From contig NZ_KL591007.1 in NCBI RefSeq assembly GCF_000716335.1, forward strand, positions 62,435-126,434: a stretch of DNA of 64,000 nt, written 5' to 3'. The DNA comes from Streptomyces sp. NRRL S-118. Lineage in GTDB: Bacteria > Actinomycetota > Actinomycetes > Streptomycetales > Streptomycetaceae. The notes beneath the pieces are model-generated. The model searched no databases and was not told where the DNA came from. It was given only the letters and a program-made list of their open reading frames with translations. The translations under genes and the position numbers were made by a program. Positions 18,665 through 28,510 of this stretch are shown here, piece by piece (within the stretch, counting starts at the first letter, position 1; each line of letters begins with the position of its first letter).

Positions 18665-19483
18665 CTACCCGCGCGGTGCGCGGGCCAGCTGGCGGGACTG
18701 GGCGACCAGACGGTCGGCACTGTCCCAGACCTCGGCGTCCTCCTCCAGGAAGCCGCCGGCGAGGTTGCGGGTGGTGATGGCGACGCGCAGCGGGCCGGGG
18801 GCCGGGCGGCAGCGTATGTGGGTGGTGAGTTCGACGGTCGGGGTCCAGCCGGTCAGGCCGAGCTCGAACGAGGTCGGGGGCAGCGCGTCGACGGTCAGGA
18901 GCAGCGACAGCGGGTCGGGGTCGCGGCCGTCGGCCAGTCCGAACCAGCCGCGCATCTCGCCCTTCCCGGAGGGCGCGCCGAGCGCCCAGCCCAGGGTCGC
19001 GGGGTCGAGCTTGATGTCGAGGCGCTCGGTGATGGCCGAGGAGCCGGGGATGGGCGCCGGGCCGTCCGAGGGGCCGAGGCAGTGCTCGCGGGGCGGGATG
19101 GCCGGCGGCTTGGCCGAGGTGCGGACGTCGTCGGGGAGCGTGTCGAGGTCGCCGTAGGAGGCGAGGACCCGGATGCGCTCGACCTCGGCGCCGTCCGGCC
19201 CGTTCTGGAAGAGGGACGCCTGACCCGTGGAGAGCGTCCGGCCGGTGCGGACGGTCTCGGTCCGGATGACGGCCGGGCCGGGCACGGAGGGCGTGAGGTA
19301 GTACGCCGAGACGGTGAACGGGTCGGGGTGCGGCAGGGCCTCCCCGAGGGCGCGGCCCAGCAGGGCGAGCAGGTAGCCGCCGTTGACCGCGGAGATGATC
19401 GTCCAGCCGGCGGAGAGCTCGGCGTCGTAGACGCCCGGCTCGCGGAGGGTCACCGCGGTGTCGCGGTCGAACTCGCTGTCCAT
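18665..19483 (-). CDS. Acyl-CoA thioesterase-like protein (double hotdog, TesB type)
   Basis: A 272-residue protein with the two-hotdog plan of TesB-like thioesterases of actinobacteria: the first hotdog begins ELSAGWTIISAVNGGYLLALLGRAL and continues with FTVSAYYLTP and RTLSTGQASLFQ; the second spans roughly residues 160-270 (GWFGLADGRDPDPLSLLLTVDALPPTS, split here as a description of its helix). The usual catalytic Asp/Thr/Gln cannot be assigned confidently by eye. It probably hydrolyses an acyl-CoA. It follows the TRIC channel gene by 27 bases and is likely co-transcribed with it. Confidence 0.75.
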   Translation of the reverse strand: MDSEFDRDTAVTLREPGVYDAELSAGWTIISAVNGGYLLALLGRALGEALPHPDPFTVSAYYLTPSVPGPAVIRTETVRTGRTLSTGQASLFQNGPDGAEVERIRVLASYGDLDTLPDDVRTSAKPPAIPPREHCLGPSDGPAPIPGSSAITERLDIKLDPATLGWALGAPSGKGEMRGWFGLADGRDPDPLSLLLTVDALPPTSFELGLTGWTPTVELTTHIRCRPAPGPLRVAITTRNLAGGFLEEDAEVWDSADRLVAQSRQLARAPRG

Positions 19484-19510
19484 GGCTCGGAACCGTACAG
19501 CAGAAAAATA

Positions 19511-20191
19511 CTAAGCGGTAGCTTTCCTGGGGAGCTCGTCCTCGGAGCGGGCGGAACGGCGGTTCCAGGCCCGCGGCGCCCGCCAGTGGAAGCGCAGGGC
19601 GAGGAGTCGCAGCACGAACGTGGTCAGGGCCGCGAGGCCGCTGGTGAAGGGGTTCAGCATGTCGAAGCGGATGCAGAGCGCCACCATCGTGGCGCCGACG
19701 ATGGCGGGCACGGCGTAGAGATCCCGGTCCCAGCGGAGCAGCGACGGGACCTCGTTGGCGAGGACGTCGCGCAACACGCCGCCGCCCACCCCGGTGGCGA
19801 GCCCGAGCACGGCGGAGAACGTCAGCCCGAGCCCGTGCTCGTACGCCTTGGTCGTCCCGGAGACGCAGAAGAGCCCGAGGCCCGCGGCGTCGAAGACGTT
19901 GACAGCGGTCTGGGTGCGCTCGACCTGGGGGTGCAGGAAGAAGACGAGGACGGTCGCGACCAGGGGCATGACGAAGTACCCGAGATCGGTGAAGGCGGCG
20001 GGCGGCACCGCGCCGATCACGAGGTCCCGGAAGAGCCCGCCGCCGAGCGCCGTGACCTCGGCGAGGACGGCGATGCCGAACACGTCGAAGTTCTTGCGGA
20101 CCGCAAGGAGCGCGCCGGAGATCGCGAAGACGAAGATCCCGGCGAGGTCGAGCGCGTGTTGGACGGACGGCGTGAACAATTCCTGGAGCAC
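19511..20191 (-). CDS. TRIC-type cation channel family protein (UPF0126)
   Basis: A 226-residue integral membrane protein with seven predicted helices arranged as an internal repeat, each half carrying the pore motif: TALGGGLFRDLVIG and TGVGGGVLRDVLAN. FAISGALLAVRKNFDVFGIAVLA and FCVSGTTKAYEHGL are the typical preceding helices. Bacterial TRIC homologues are trimeric potassium-permeable channels. The start is GTG 20191. The C-terminus after residue 200 is basic and cytoplasmic. First gene of a two-gene leftward unit with the thioesterase. Confidence 0.85.
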   Translation of the reverse strand: MLQELFTPSVQHALDLAGIFVFAISGALLAVRKNFDVFGIAVLAEVTALGGGLFRDLVIGAVPPAAFTDLGYFVMPLVATVLVFFLHPQVERTQTAVNVFDAAGLGLFCVSGTTKAYEHGLGLTFSAVLGLATGVGGGVLRDVLANEVPSLLRWDRDLYAVPAIVGATMVALCIRFDMLNPFTSGLAALTTFVLRLLALRFHWRAPRAWNRRSARSEDELPRKATA

Positions 20192-20192
20192 C

Positions 20193-20204
20193 GCACAATT
20201 GTGC
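20193..20204. promoter_or_regulatory. Perfect 12-bp palindrome at the TRIC gene start
   Basis: GCACAATTGTGC lies immediately upstream of the GTG start of the TRIC gene, overlapping where the ribosome or RNA polymerase would bind. Its AATT centre is conspicuous in this GC-rich DNA. Confidence 0.35.
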
Positions 20205-20329
20205 CGCCTCCCGCGGAAGGCTCCGCTCCGCCGGACGTCCGGCCCGCCGCGACCTCACCCGGCGGGTGCGCCGGCATCCGGGGGCGCGCCCCGGCCGCGG
20301 CGGCAGCGCCCGGGAGGCGGACCCGCGGC

Positions 20330-20346
20330 CGGGGGCCGGGCCCCCG
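20330..20346 (-). terminator. Possible terminator of the peptide ABC operon
   Basis: CGGGGGCC and GGCCCCCG form an 8-bp GC-only inverted repeat with a single base between, about 18 bases past the last ABC gene. The flanking 130 bases contain several other GC-rich inverted repeats. Confidence 0.35.
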
Positions 20347-20363
20347 CACCGCGTCCGGACGGA

Positions 20364-21562
<1,199 letters not shown>

Positions 21563-21566
<4 letters not shown>

Positions 21567-22654
21567 AGCTTCGGCGCAATCTCTTCGGTCCAGATCCGCG
21601 TGCGCTCCTCCTGCGGCATGTGGCAGGCGGAGAAGTGGCCGGAGCCCACCTCACGCAGGTCCGGACGCTCGGTGCGGGTGATCCCGCCCTTCGGCACGTC
21701 CGCGTACGGGCAGCGCGGGTTGAACGCGCAGCCGCTCGGCACGTTGATCAGGGACGGCGGCTGGCCCTTGACCGGGATGAGCCGGTCGGTCTGCTCCCGG
21801 TCGATGCGGGGCATCGAGCCGAGCAGGCCCCAGGTGTAGGGGTGCTTCGGCGCGGAGAAGATCGTGTCGACCGGCCCGCGCTCCACGCAGCGCCCGCCGT
21901 ACATCACCAGGATGTCGTCGGCGATCTCGGCGACCACGCCCAGGTCGTGGGTGATGATGATGACCGCCGAGCCGAACTCCTTCTGCAGGTCCCGGATCAG
22001 GTCCAGGATCTGCGCCTGGACGGTCACGTCCAGCGCGGTGGTCGGCTCGTCCGCGATGAGCAGCTCGGGGTTGTTGACGAGCGCCATCGCGATCATCGCG
22101 CGCTGGCGCATGCCGCCCGAGAACTCGTGCGGGTAGGAGTCCACGCGCTTGCCGGGCTCGGGGATGCCGACACGGTCCAGCAGCTCGACGGCCCGGGCGC
22201 GGGCGACCTTCTTCGGCACCTTGTGGTGGACTCGGTAGGCCTCCACGATCTGGCTGCCCACCGTGTAGTACGGGTGCATCGCGGACAGCGGGTCCTGGAA
22301 GATCATCGCCATCTCGCGGCCGCGGAGCCGCCGCACCTCGTCGGGGTCGGCGTTCACCAGCTCCTTGCCGTCGAGCCAGATCTCACCGCTCATCCGTACG
22401 TTCTTGCCGCGTGCGCCGAGCCGGTGCAGGCCCATGATCGCGAGCGAGGTGACGGACTTGCCGGAGCCGGACTCGCCGACGACGCCCAGTGTGCGGCCCT
22501 TCTCCAGCTGGAAGGAGAGGCCGTCGACGGACTTGACCAGGCCGTCGTCGGTGGGGAAGTGGACCTTGAGGTCGCGTACGTCGAGGAAGGCCCGCGACGG
22601 CGGGCTCTGCACCGGCTCGCCCACCGCGGCGCCGCTCTTGGTCAGTTCGGTCAT
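21563..22654 (-). CDS. Peptide ABC transporter ATP-binding protein (DppD/OppD type)
   Basis: The second ATPase of the importer, 363 residues. Walker [19 protein letters not shown]-loop [12 protein letters not shown], signature [16 protein letters not shown], Walker [14 protein letters not shown] and H-loop [13 protein letters not shown] are intact, and the C-terminal oligopeptide domain has FNPRCPYAD and [10 protein letters not shown]. It pairs with the DppF-type subunit to form the nucleotide-binding heterodimer. Start and stop both overlap neighbours by four bases, showing translational coupling through the operon. Confidence 0.93.
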
Positions 22655-23658
22655 GACACCCTCACGCGCGGGTCGACGACGGCGTACAGAAGGTCAACCA
22701 CGAGGTTGAGGAAGACGACGAAGAACGCGGCGAGCAGGGTGACGCCGAGGATCGGCGGCAGGTCGTTGGCGACGATCGACTGCACCGCGTACTCGCCGAT
22801 GCCGTGCAGCGAGTACACGGACTCGGTGATGACCGCACCGCCGAGCAGCAGGCCGATGTCCATGCCGAAGACGGTGACGATCGGGGTGAGCGCGGCCCGC
22901 AGGCCGTGCTTGGCGACCACCCGGCGCTCGCGCAGGCCTTTGGCGCGCGCGGTGCGGATGAAGTCCTCGCTCATCGCCTCCAGCATCCCGGAGCGGGTGA
23001 GGCGGGCGTAGATGGCCGCGTAGAGCAGGGCCAGCGAACACCACGGCAGGAAGAGGGTGTTCGCCCACTGCGAGGGGTTCTCGGTGAACGGCACGTAGGT
23101 CCGTCCGAAGATCTCCAGCTTGTAGCTGAAGAGCAGCAGGAACAGCTGGGCGGTGAAGAAGATGGGCAGCGAGACGCCGGCGAGCGCACCGCCCATGGCG
23201 GCCCGGTCGAAGAACGAGCCGGGCTTGAGCGCCGAGACCACGCCGACCAGGACGCCGGAGACCAGCCACAGCAGCGCGGCACCGATGGCGAGCGAGATGG
23301 TGATCGGCAGCCGGTCGACGAGCTCCGGCCAGACCTCCATGTGGGTCTTGAAGGAGTACCCGAAGCAGGGGGCGTCGCACCGTACGGTGGTCGGCCCCTG
23401 GTCGTAGGTGGCGCCGCCGACGAGTCCCCTGACGAAGTCCCAGTACTGCACGTAGACCGGTTCGTCGAGGCCAAGGTTCCGCTTGACCGCCGCGATGTCC
23501 TCGGGCGTGGGGTTCTTGCCGATGTACTGCTGGGCCAGCTGATCGGCGGTCTGTCCGGCCAGCTTCGGCAGGACGAAGAAGATGCCGAAGGTGACCGCCG
23601 TGACGACCAGCAGCAGGATCACCGCTGCTATCAGCCGGCGGATGATGTACGAGATCAC
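22651..23658 (-). CDS. Peptide ABC transporter permease (DppB/OppB type)
   Basis: A 335-residue inner-membrane permease with the DppB fold: N-terminal helix YIIRRLIAAVILLLVVTAV, a long extracellular loop (about residues 40-125) and five further helices. The EAA-like coupling motif reads FIRTARAKGLRERRVVAKHGLR, and the C-terminus AFFVVFLNLVVDLLYAVVDPRVR is typical. It forms a heterodimer with the DppC-type protein at 25565-26563. Confidence 0.93.
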   Translation of the reverse strand: MISYIIRRLIAAVILLLVVTAVTFGIFFVLPKLAGQTADQLAQQYIGKNPTPEDIAAVKRNLGLDEPVYVQYWDFVRGLVGGATYDQGPTTVRCDAPCFGYSFKTHMEVWPELVDRLPITISLAIGAALLWLVSGVLVGVVSALKPGSFFDRAAMGGALAGVSLPIFFTAQLFLLLFSYKLEIFGRTYVPFTENPSQWANTLFLPWCSLALLYAAIYARLTRSGMLEAMSEDFIRTARAKGLRERRVVAKHGLRAALTPIVTVFGMDIGLLLGGAVITESVYSLHGIGEYAVQSIVANDLPPILGVTLLAAFFVVFLNLVVDLLYAVVDPRVRVS

Positions 23659-23742
23659 GGGGACCGGCGCCGGTGCCCGCGGGCCGCGCGTCGGGGGACG
23701 CGGGGAACCGCGGGCACCAATGCCTTCACCTGCCTTCCGGGG

Positions 23743-25500
23743 CTACTTCTTCGTGGTGCCGATGTTGAGGTAGTCGTACTGACCGCTCCAGGCCGAGGAG
23801 GCCGTCATGTTGGTGCCGTACGGCGAGCGGTAGTGCAGGACCTTGAAGTAGGTCAGCGGGACGATGACCGCCTGCTCCATGGCCTTCTTGTCGATCTCCG
23901 CGTAGGCCGCGTCACGCGCCGCCTTGTCGGTGTTCGCGATGGCCTGGTCGAACAGCTTGTTGATCGCCGGGTCGTCCAGCTCGGAGAGGTTGGTGTTGCC
24001 GGACTGGCTGATGGCCTTGCCGTGCAGGATCTGCTTCAGGTAGCCGTAGCCGGTCGGCCAGTCGGAGCCCCACTGCATCATCATCAGGCCGATGTTCTCC
24101 TTCTTGGTGAAGGAGGGGACACCCGCGTAGTCCGTGAAGTACTTGCTGCCCGGGTACTGCTTGATCTTGGCGTCGATGCCGACCTTCTTCAGCGCCGCGA
24201 CGACGGCGGTGGCGGCGTCGACCTCGCTCTGGCGCTCGCTGCGCGCGGAGATGAAGGTGGAGATCTTCTCCTGGCCGCAGGCCTTCAGGTGCTGCTTGGC
24301 CTTCGCCACGTCACCCTTGTTGCCCTCGGTGGGGTACAGGTCGAACTTCTGGTAGCCGGGGAGGTCGTTCGGCATGATCGTCGAGGCGATCTCGCCGCGG
24401 ATCGGCCCGCCCATCGAGGTCTGCACGGAGACCTTGTCGATGGCGTACTGCACGGCCTTGCGGCACTCGACGTTGTCGAACGGCTTCACCTTGGTGTTGA
24501 TCGCCGTGTAGACGAGGCGGCCGCCGTACGCGTTGTCGGTGTTGGCCTTGAGGTCCTCCTTGGCCATCACCTGCGCCTGGGTCTGGGCGTCGACACCCGC
24601 GCCCTTCAGGTCGGCGATGATCTCACCGGCCATCAGGTCCTTGTCGATGGTGGCCTGGTTGACCTTCATGTTCAGGACGATCTTGTCCGGGTACTGCTTG
24701 CGCAGCGGGTCGGTCTTGGCGTCCCAGTGCTCGTTGCGGGTCAGGACGACCTGCTTGCCCTCCTGGTAGGTCTCGAACTTGTACGAGCCCGAGGAGACCA
24801 CGGAGGAGGTGTACTGCGCGCCCTTGTCCTTGGCCTTCGGCACCGGAGCGGTCTGCGGGGCGCTGACCAGGTAGTCGAAGTCCGCGAACGGCTGGTTGAG
24901 CTTGAAGACGATGGTGTGGTCGTCCGGGGTCTGGATGGACGCCAGGCCCTTGTCGCTCTTGTCCTTGTACGGGCCCTTGTACTTGTCCCCGCCGTCCAGC
25001 AGCGTCTGGAAGTAGTTGGGGCCGTTGGAGAGCACGTCACGCGCGAAGTTGGAGCGCTCGACCGCGTACTTGACGTCCTTGGCCGTGACCGGCGTGCCGT
25101 CGTCGTACTTGACGCCCTTGCGGAGCTTGTACGTCCACGTCTTGCCGCCGTCGCTCGGGACGCCCATCGACTCGGCGAGGTCCGGCACGAGCTCGTTGCC
25201 CTTCTCACCGGGGGCCGGCTTGAAGGTCGTCAACGGACGCGCGTAGAGGCGGCTGAAGTTGTAGAGGAAGGCGTAGTACGTGTTGCCCGGGTCGAACGAC
25301 TCGGGGGCGTCGGCCATCGCGTAGGTGACCGTGCCGCCCGTCTTGTCCGAGACGTTGACGACCCCGGTCGTCGCCGCGTTCGCCTTGGCATTGCCCTTGG
25401 CGCCGTCCTCGCCGCTGCCGTCGTCCGCCTTGCTGCAGCCCGCGAGGAGCAGGCTCGCACTGCTGACGACCGCGAGTGCGGCCACTGCTGACCTTCGCAT
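23743..25500 (-). CDS. Peptide ABC transporter substrate-binding lipoprotein
   Basis: A 585-residue family-5 solute-binding lipoprotein that captures peptides outside the membrane. The signal peptide is MRRSAVAALAVVSSASLLLAGCSK, given here as MRRSAVAALAVV plus SSASLLLAGC, with the lipobox LLAGC. The mature part has the SBP_bac_5 features: DAPESFDPGNTYY, the RKGVKYDDGTPVTAKDVKYAVER block and FNQPFADF-type KLNQPFADFDYL. ATG 25500 is chosen because the signal peptide starts there and GGGGAG lies upstream; the frame's longer version has no signal. It lies between the two permease genes, an unusual but not unique order. Confidence 0.92.
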   Translation of the reverse strand: MRRSAVAALAVVSSASLLLAGCSKADDGSGEDGAKGNAKANAATTGVVNVSDKTGGTVTYAMADAPESFDPGNTYYAFLYNFSRLYARPLTTFKPAPGEKGNELVPDLAESMGVPSDGGKTWTYKLRKGVKYDDGTPVTAKDVKYAVERSNFARDVLSNGPNYFQTLLDGGDKYKGPYKDKSDKGLASIQTPDDHTIVFKLNQPFADFDYLVSAPQTAPVPKAKDKGAQYTSSVVSSGSYKFETYQEGKQVVLTRNEHWDAKTDPLRKQYPDKIVLNMKVNQATIDKDLMAGEIIADLKGAGVDAQTQAQVMAKEDLKANTDNAYGGRLVYTAINTKVKPFDNVECRKAVQYAIDKVSVQTSMGGPIRGEIASTIMPNDLPGYQKFDLYPTEGNKGDVAKAKQHLKACGQEKISTFISARSERQSEVDAATAVVAALKKVGIDAKIKQYPGSKYFTDYAGVPSFTKKENIGLMMMQWGSDWPTGYGYLKQILHGKAISQSGNTNLSELDDPAINKLFDQAIANTDKAARDAAYAEIDKKAMEQAVIVPLTYFKVLHYRSPYGTNMTASSAWSGQYDYLNIGTTKK

Positions 25501-25564
25501 TTTCGTCGAACTCCCCTTTTTGTTCCGACAATTGATCGGGAACGATCCCGGTGGTGCGCGGCCT

Positions 25565-26563
25565 TCAGCGGCTGCGCGGATCGAGAGCGTCCCGAAGGCC
25601 ATCACCGAGCAGGTTGAAGGCCAGTACGGTGATGAAGATCGCGAGGCCGGGGACGAGCATGAACTGCGGGTCGACCTCGAAGAACGTGACCGCCTCCCGG
25701 AGCATGCCTCCCCATGAGGCCTGCGGCGGCTGGATACCGACCCCGAGGAAGCTGAGCGACGCCTCGAAGATGATGTTGGTCGGGATGAGCAGCGTGGCGT
25801 AGACGGTGATGGGTCCTACGAGGTTCGGCAGCAGCTCGCGGAAGAGGATGTACGGGCCGCGGGCCCCCATCCCGCGCGAGGCGTCGATGAACTCGCGTTC
25901 CCGCAGCGCCAGCGTCTGACCGCGGACGATACGGGCCATGTAGGGCCAGTTGAAGAAGCCGATGACGAAGATGAGCACACTGATGTGGAGGGGCAGGCCC
26001 TCCAGGCCGAAGGCACCTCCCTGCAGGGTCGCCGAGATGGCGATGGCGAACAGCAGCAGCGGGAACGCGAGGAACGTGTCCATGAGCCGGCTGATGAAGG
26101 TGTCCACGCGGCCGCCGTAGTAACCGGCCATCAGGCCGAGCACCACGCCGATGACGTTGGACAGGACCGTGGCTCCGAAGGCGACGACCAGCGAGACCCA
26201 GGACCCCTCGAGGATGCGGGCGAGGATGTCGCGGCCGAACTTCGGGTCGACGCCCAGCGGGTGGTCCAGGCTCATGCCGCCGAACGACCCCTTGGGCAGC
26301 GAGGTGTTCGGGTCGATCAGGTCCTGCTGGAGGGCGTTCGGGTCGAGGCCGAGGAGCGTTTGGAGCGGCCGGGACAGCACCGCGACCAGGATGAGGAGGA
26401 TGACGACGACTCCGCCGGTGACGGCCAGCTTGTCCCGCTTGAAGCGGGTCCAAGCGATCTGTCCGAGTGAACGGCCCTCGATCTGCTTGGACTTGACGCC
26501 TGCGAGTACGGCCTCAGGCGCTGCCTCGGCCTGTGCTCCGGTGGTCTCCATGGGTGCGGTCAT
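25565..26563 (-). CDS. Peptide ABC transporter permease (DppC/OppC type)
   Basis: A 332-residue permease and first gene of the five-gene importer operon. It has the OppC_N helix (KRDKLAVTGGVVVILLILVAVLS), the GVDPKFGRDILARILEG block before the BPD_transp_1 domain, the coupling motif REFIDASRGMGARGPYILFRELLPN and the terminal LLGDGLRDALDPRSR. An N-terminal cytoplasmic extension (ETTGAQAEAAPEAVLAGVKS) precedes it. The promoter should lie in the 286-bp gap upstream. Confidence 0.93.
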   Translation of the reverse strand: MTAPMETTGAQAEAAPEAVLAGVKSKQIEGRSLGQIAWTRFKRDKLAVTGGVVVILLILVAVLSRPLQTLLGLDPNALQQDLIDPNTSLPKGSFGGMSLDHPLGVDPKFGRDILARILEGSWVSLVVAFGATVLSNVIGVVLGLMAGYYGGRVDTFISRLMDTFLAFPLLLFAIAISATLQGGAFGLEGLPLHISVLIFVIGFFNWPYMARIVRGQTLALREREFIDASRGMGARGPYILFRELLPNLVGPITVYATLLIPTNIIFEASLSFLGVGIQPPQASWGGMLREAVTFFEVDPQFMLVPGLAIFITVLAFNLLGDGLRDALDPRSR

Positions 26564-26726
26564 CGTCCCTCGTGCTCGCCCGTGCCGACGGTCGCCGGCA
26601 GCGCCTCTACGGGCCGCCCGGGTCTGCGATGCGGTCCGTGGTGCAGGTGCTCAGGAGGTGCGCGTTGCGCTGCACGTATGTGCGACGCCCCCTGGTTGGG
26701 GGGAGTCTTCAATGGGTTCGCGATCA

Positions 26727-26744
26727 CCCGCCAGACCTGGCGGG
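26727..26744. promoter_or_regulatory. Palindrome upstream of the peptide ABC operon
   Basis: CCCGCCAG-AC-CTGGCGGG is an 18-bp inverted repeat with perfect 8-bp arms in the 286-bp gap between the SseB-like gene and dppC (26564-26849). It may be an operator of the importer or a terminator of the upstream gene. Nothing else recognisable lies in the gap. Confidence 0.35.
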
Positions 26745-26849
26745 GAATGTTTGCGCAACCGTGATGCGGTCCGGTGGCTTCCGTTATGCGGACCGGTTGA
26801 TCGGCTCAGCGGACCAACTCGGGCGGTATTTCGGCAGAACGGACACGCG

Positions 26850-27647
26850 TCAGGGCGTGCGGGGCGCGCCGGGGGGATAGCCGTACCCGCCCGCGACGGG
26901 CGCGGTCACGTGGGCCTCGCGGTCGTAGAAGGGCCGGGCGTTGGCCCGCAGCCACATCGTCACCGGGTCGTACTCGTCGGACATGGCGACCGTCGAGACG
27001 GGCAACCCGTCCGGGACGGCCGCGATCGACTGGCTCATCATGGTGCGCACCGCGTCGACGGACGCCTGCGTCGTGTCGTACAGGTCCAGGCCGATGGCGA
27101 GGTACGGGGAACCGAGCGCGGGCTGCACCCAGGCGCGGCGCAGCGAGCGCACGGCCGGCGTGCGGTGGGCGTTCTGCGTGAGCAGGGCGTAGAACTGGGG
27201 GATCTGGATGGCGGGTTCGGAGAGCTTCAGCGGCCCCGCGGGCATCCGGTCCAGCCCGGTGGCGATCCGGCGCAGGTCGGGCCACGGGATGCCGACGCCG
27301 CCACCGGGGGCGTGCGGGTTGAGCCAGATGCCCCAGCGGTCGGGGTAGAGGGCGCGGGCGATGTCACGGCCGGTGATGACCTCGTGGGCGCGGTTCCAGC
27401 CGGAGACGGCGAGCTCCTGGGCGGAGGTGACGCACGGCGCGTAGCCGAGGCCGTCGACCTCCATGTTCCCGTACTGCGCGTCGGGCGCGCCGGCCCGGCC
27501 GTGCCAGAGCAGCATCCACAGCGGGGCGTCGGCGAGGGCCGCCAGCAGCGCCTCGTACTGGTCGTAGCGTCCGGGCGTGACCTGGCTCAGCAGCTGCTCG
27601 ATCCGCCCGGCTGCCTGCCCGGCCGCCGCGGTGCCTTGCGCGCTCAC
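26850..27647 (-). CDS. SseB-family protein (first of two)
   Basis: A 265-residue protein of the SseB (enhanced serine sensitivity) family. Recognisable pieces are LWMLLWHGRAG, VDGLGYAPCVTSAQELAVSGW and ALYPDRWGIWLNPHAPGG at the N-terminal half, and PYLAIGLDLYDTTQASVDAVRTMM with PFYDREAHVTAP in the C-terminal half. The GTG at 27647 (VSAQGTAAAGQ) is preferred because family members start with a similar short linker; GTG 27674 in frame is possible and would add nine residues. The biochemical role of SseB proteins is unknown. It follows its paralogue by 46 bases. Confidence 0.8.
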   Translation of the reverse strand: MSAQGTAAAGQAAGRIEQLLSQVTPGRYDQYEALLAALADAPLWMLLWHGRAGAPDAQYGNMEVDGLGYAPCVTSAQELAVSGWNRAHEVITGRDIARALYPDRWGIWLNPHAPGGGVGIPWPDLRRIATGLDRMPAGPLKLSEPAIQIPQFYALLTQNAHRTPAVRSLRRAWVQPALGSPYLAIGLDLYDTTQASVDAVRTMMSQSIAAVPDGLPVSTVAMSDEYDPVTMWLRANARPFYDREAHVTAPVAGGYGYPPGAPRTP

Positions 27648-27693
27648 CCTGGGTCCCGCCCCTCGTCGATCCACCGCACCAGCTTATGTGCGT

Positions 27694-28434
27694 CTACACC
27701 TGCTCGCGCTGGTAGAAGGGCCGCACCTTCTCCAGCATCCAGTCGCCGACCGGGTCCTGCGCGATGTCGAGCAGGACCAGGTTGACCGGCCAGGGCACCT
27801 GGACGCGGCCCAGTGCCCGGCCGAGCGCGTCCATGGGCGCGTTGCGGTCGGCGCCCTCCCAGGAGGAGAGCTGCACGCCGATGAAGAGCGACGGGGCGTC
27901 CCCCTCGACGCTCGCGAGGGCGCGACGGGCGGTGAGCACGGTACCGGTGGCACGGAACTCGGCGGCCGCGGCGGACAGGAAGTCGACCGGGTCCTCCTGC
28001 CAGTCCGGTTCGGACAGGCGCACCCGGCCGCCGCTCGCGGGGCCGTCCAGGGGCGTGCGGCCGGCCCGGCACAGCTCGGCGACCGCGGGCGGCGGGAGGG
28101 GCGCGCCGACGGCCCCGCCGGGGTTCACCGCGATGCCGACCTGCGGGGGCAGGCCACGGGCGAACTCGACGGCGGGCGCGACGGTGTACGCCATGTGGGG
28201 GCCCACGCAGTGCAGGAACTGCTGCTCGGAGCTGAAGACGGGGACGTACGCCTGGCCGTCGAGCTCCAGCATCGGCAGGTCCAGATCGGCGCTGTCGGGG
28301 CCGCCGCCCTCGGGCAGGGGCACCCAGACGGGGCTGCGGCCCAGCACCTCGACGAGCCGGCCTCCGGCCGCCGGGTTGCCGAGCGAGGCGGCGAGCACCT
28401 CTTCGAGCTCGTTGACCGGCCAGGCAGTGTCCAC
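27694..28434 (-). CDS. SseB-family protein (second of two)
   Basis: A 246-residue paralogue of the neighbouring SseB protein. It opens VDTAWPVNELEEVLAASLGN, contains the SseB N-terminal block LPMLELDGQAYVPVFSSEQQF and LPPQVGIAVNPGGAVGAPL, and the SseB C-terminal block SLFIGVQLSSWEGADRNAPMDAL with a final KVRPFYQREQV. The GTG start 28434 has GAGGGG six bases upstream; the frame extends to 28467 without a ribosome site. Both paralogues lie beside the glycine/serine catabolic genes, which is interesting given the E. coli sseB overexpression phenotype. Confidence 0.82.
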   Translation of the reverse strand: MDTAWPVNELEEVLAASLGNPAAGGRLVEVLGRSPVWVPLPEGGGPDSADLDLPMLELDGQAYVPVFSSEQQFLHCVGPHMAYTVAPAVEFARGLPPQVGIAVNPGGAVGAPLPPPAVAELCRAGRTPLDGPASGGRVRLSEPDWQEDPVDFLSAAAAEFRATGTVLTARRALASVEGDAPSLFIGVQLSSWEGADRNAPMDALGRALGRVQVPWPVNLVLLDIAQDPVGDWMLEKVRPFYQREQV

Positions 28435-28510
28435 TGGTGTCCCCTCGTCCCCGCCCGCGCGTCCCACCCGCGCGGGGTCTGCGCCAGCACCCTAGCGCCC
28501 GGGCCGCGGC

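Noticed and set aside
23659..23742. Insertion sequence or integrase remnant near the peptide ABC operon
   Set aside because: The 84-bp gap is ordinary GC-rich spacer with no inverted ends, and no transposase or integrase motif occurs anywhere in the window.
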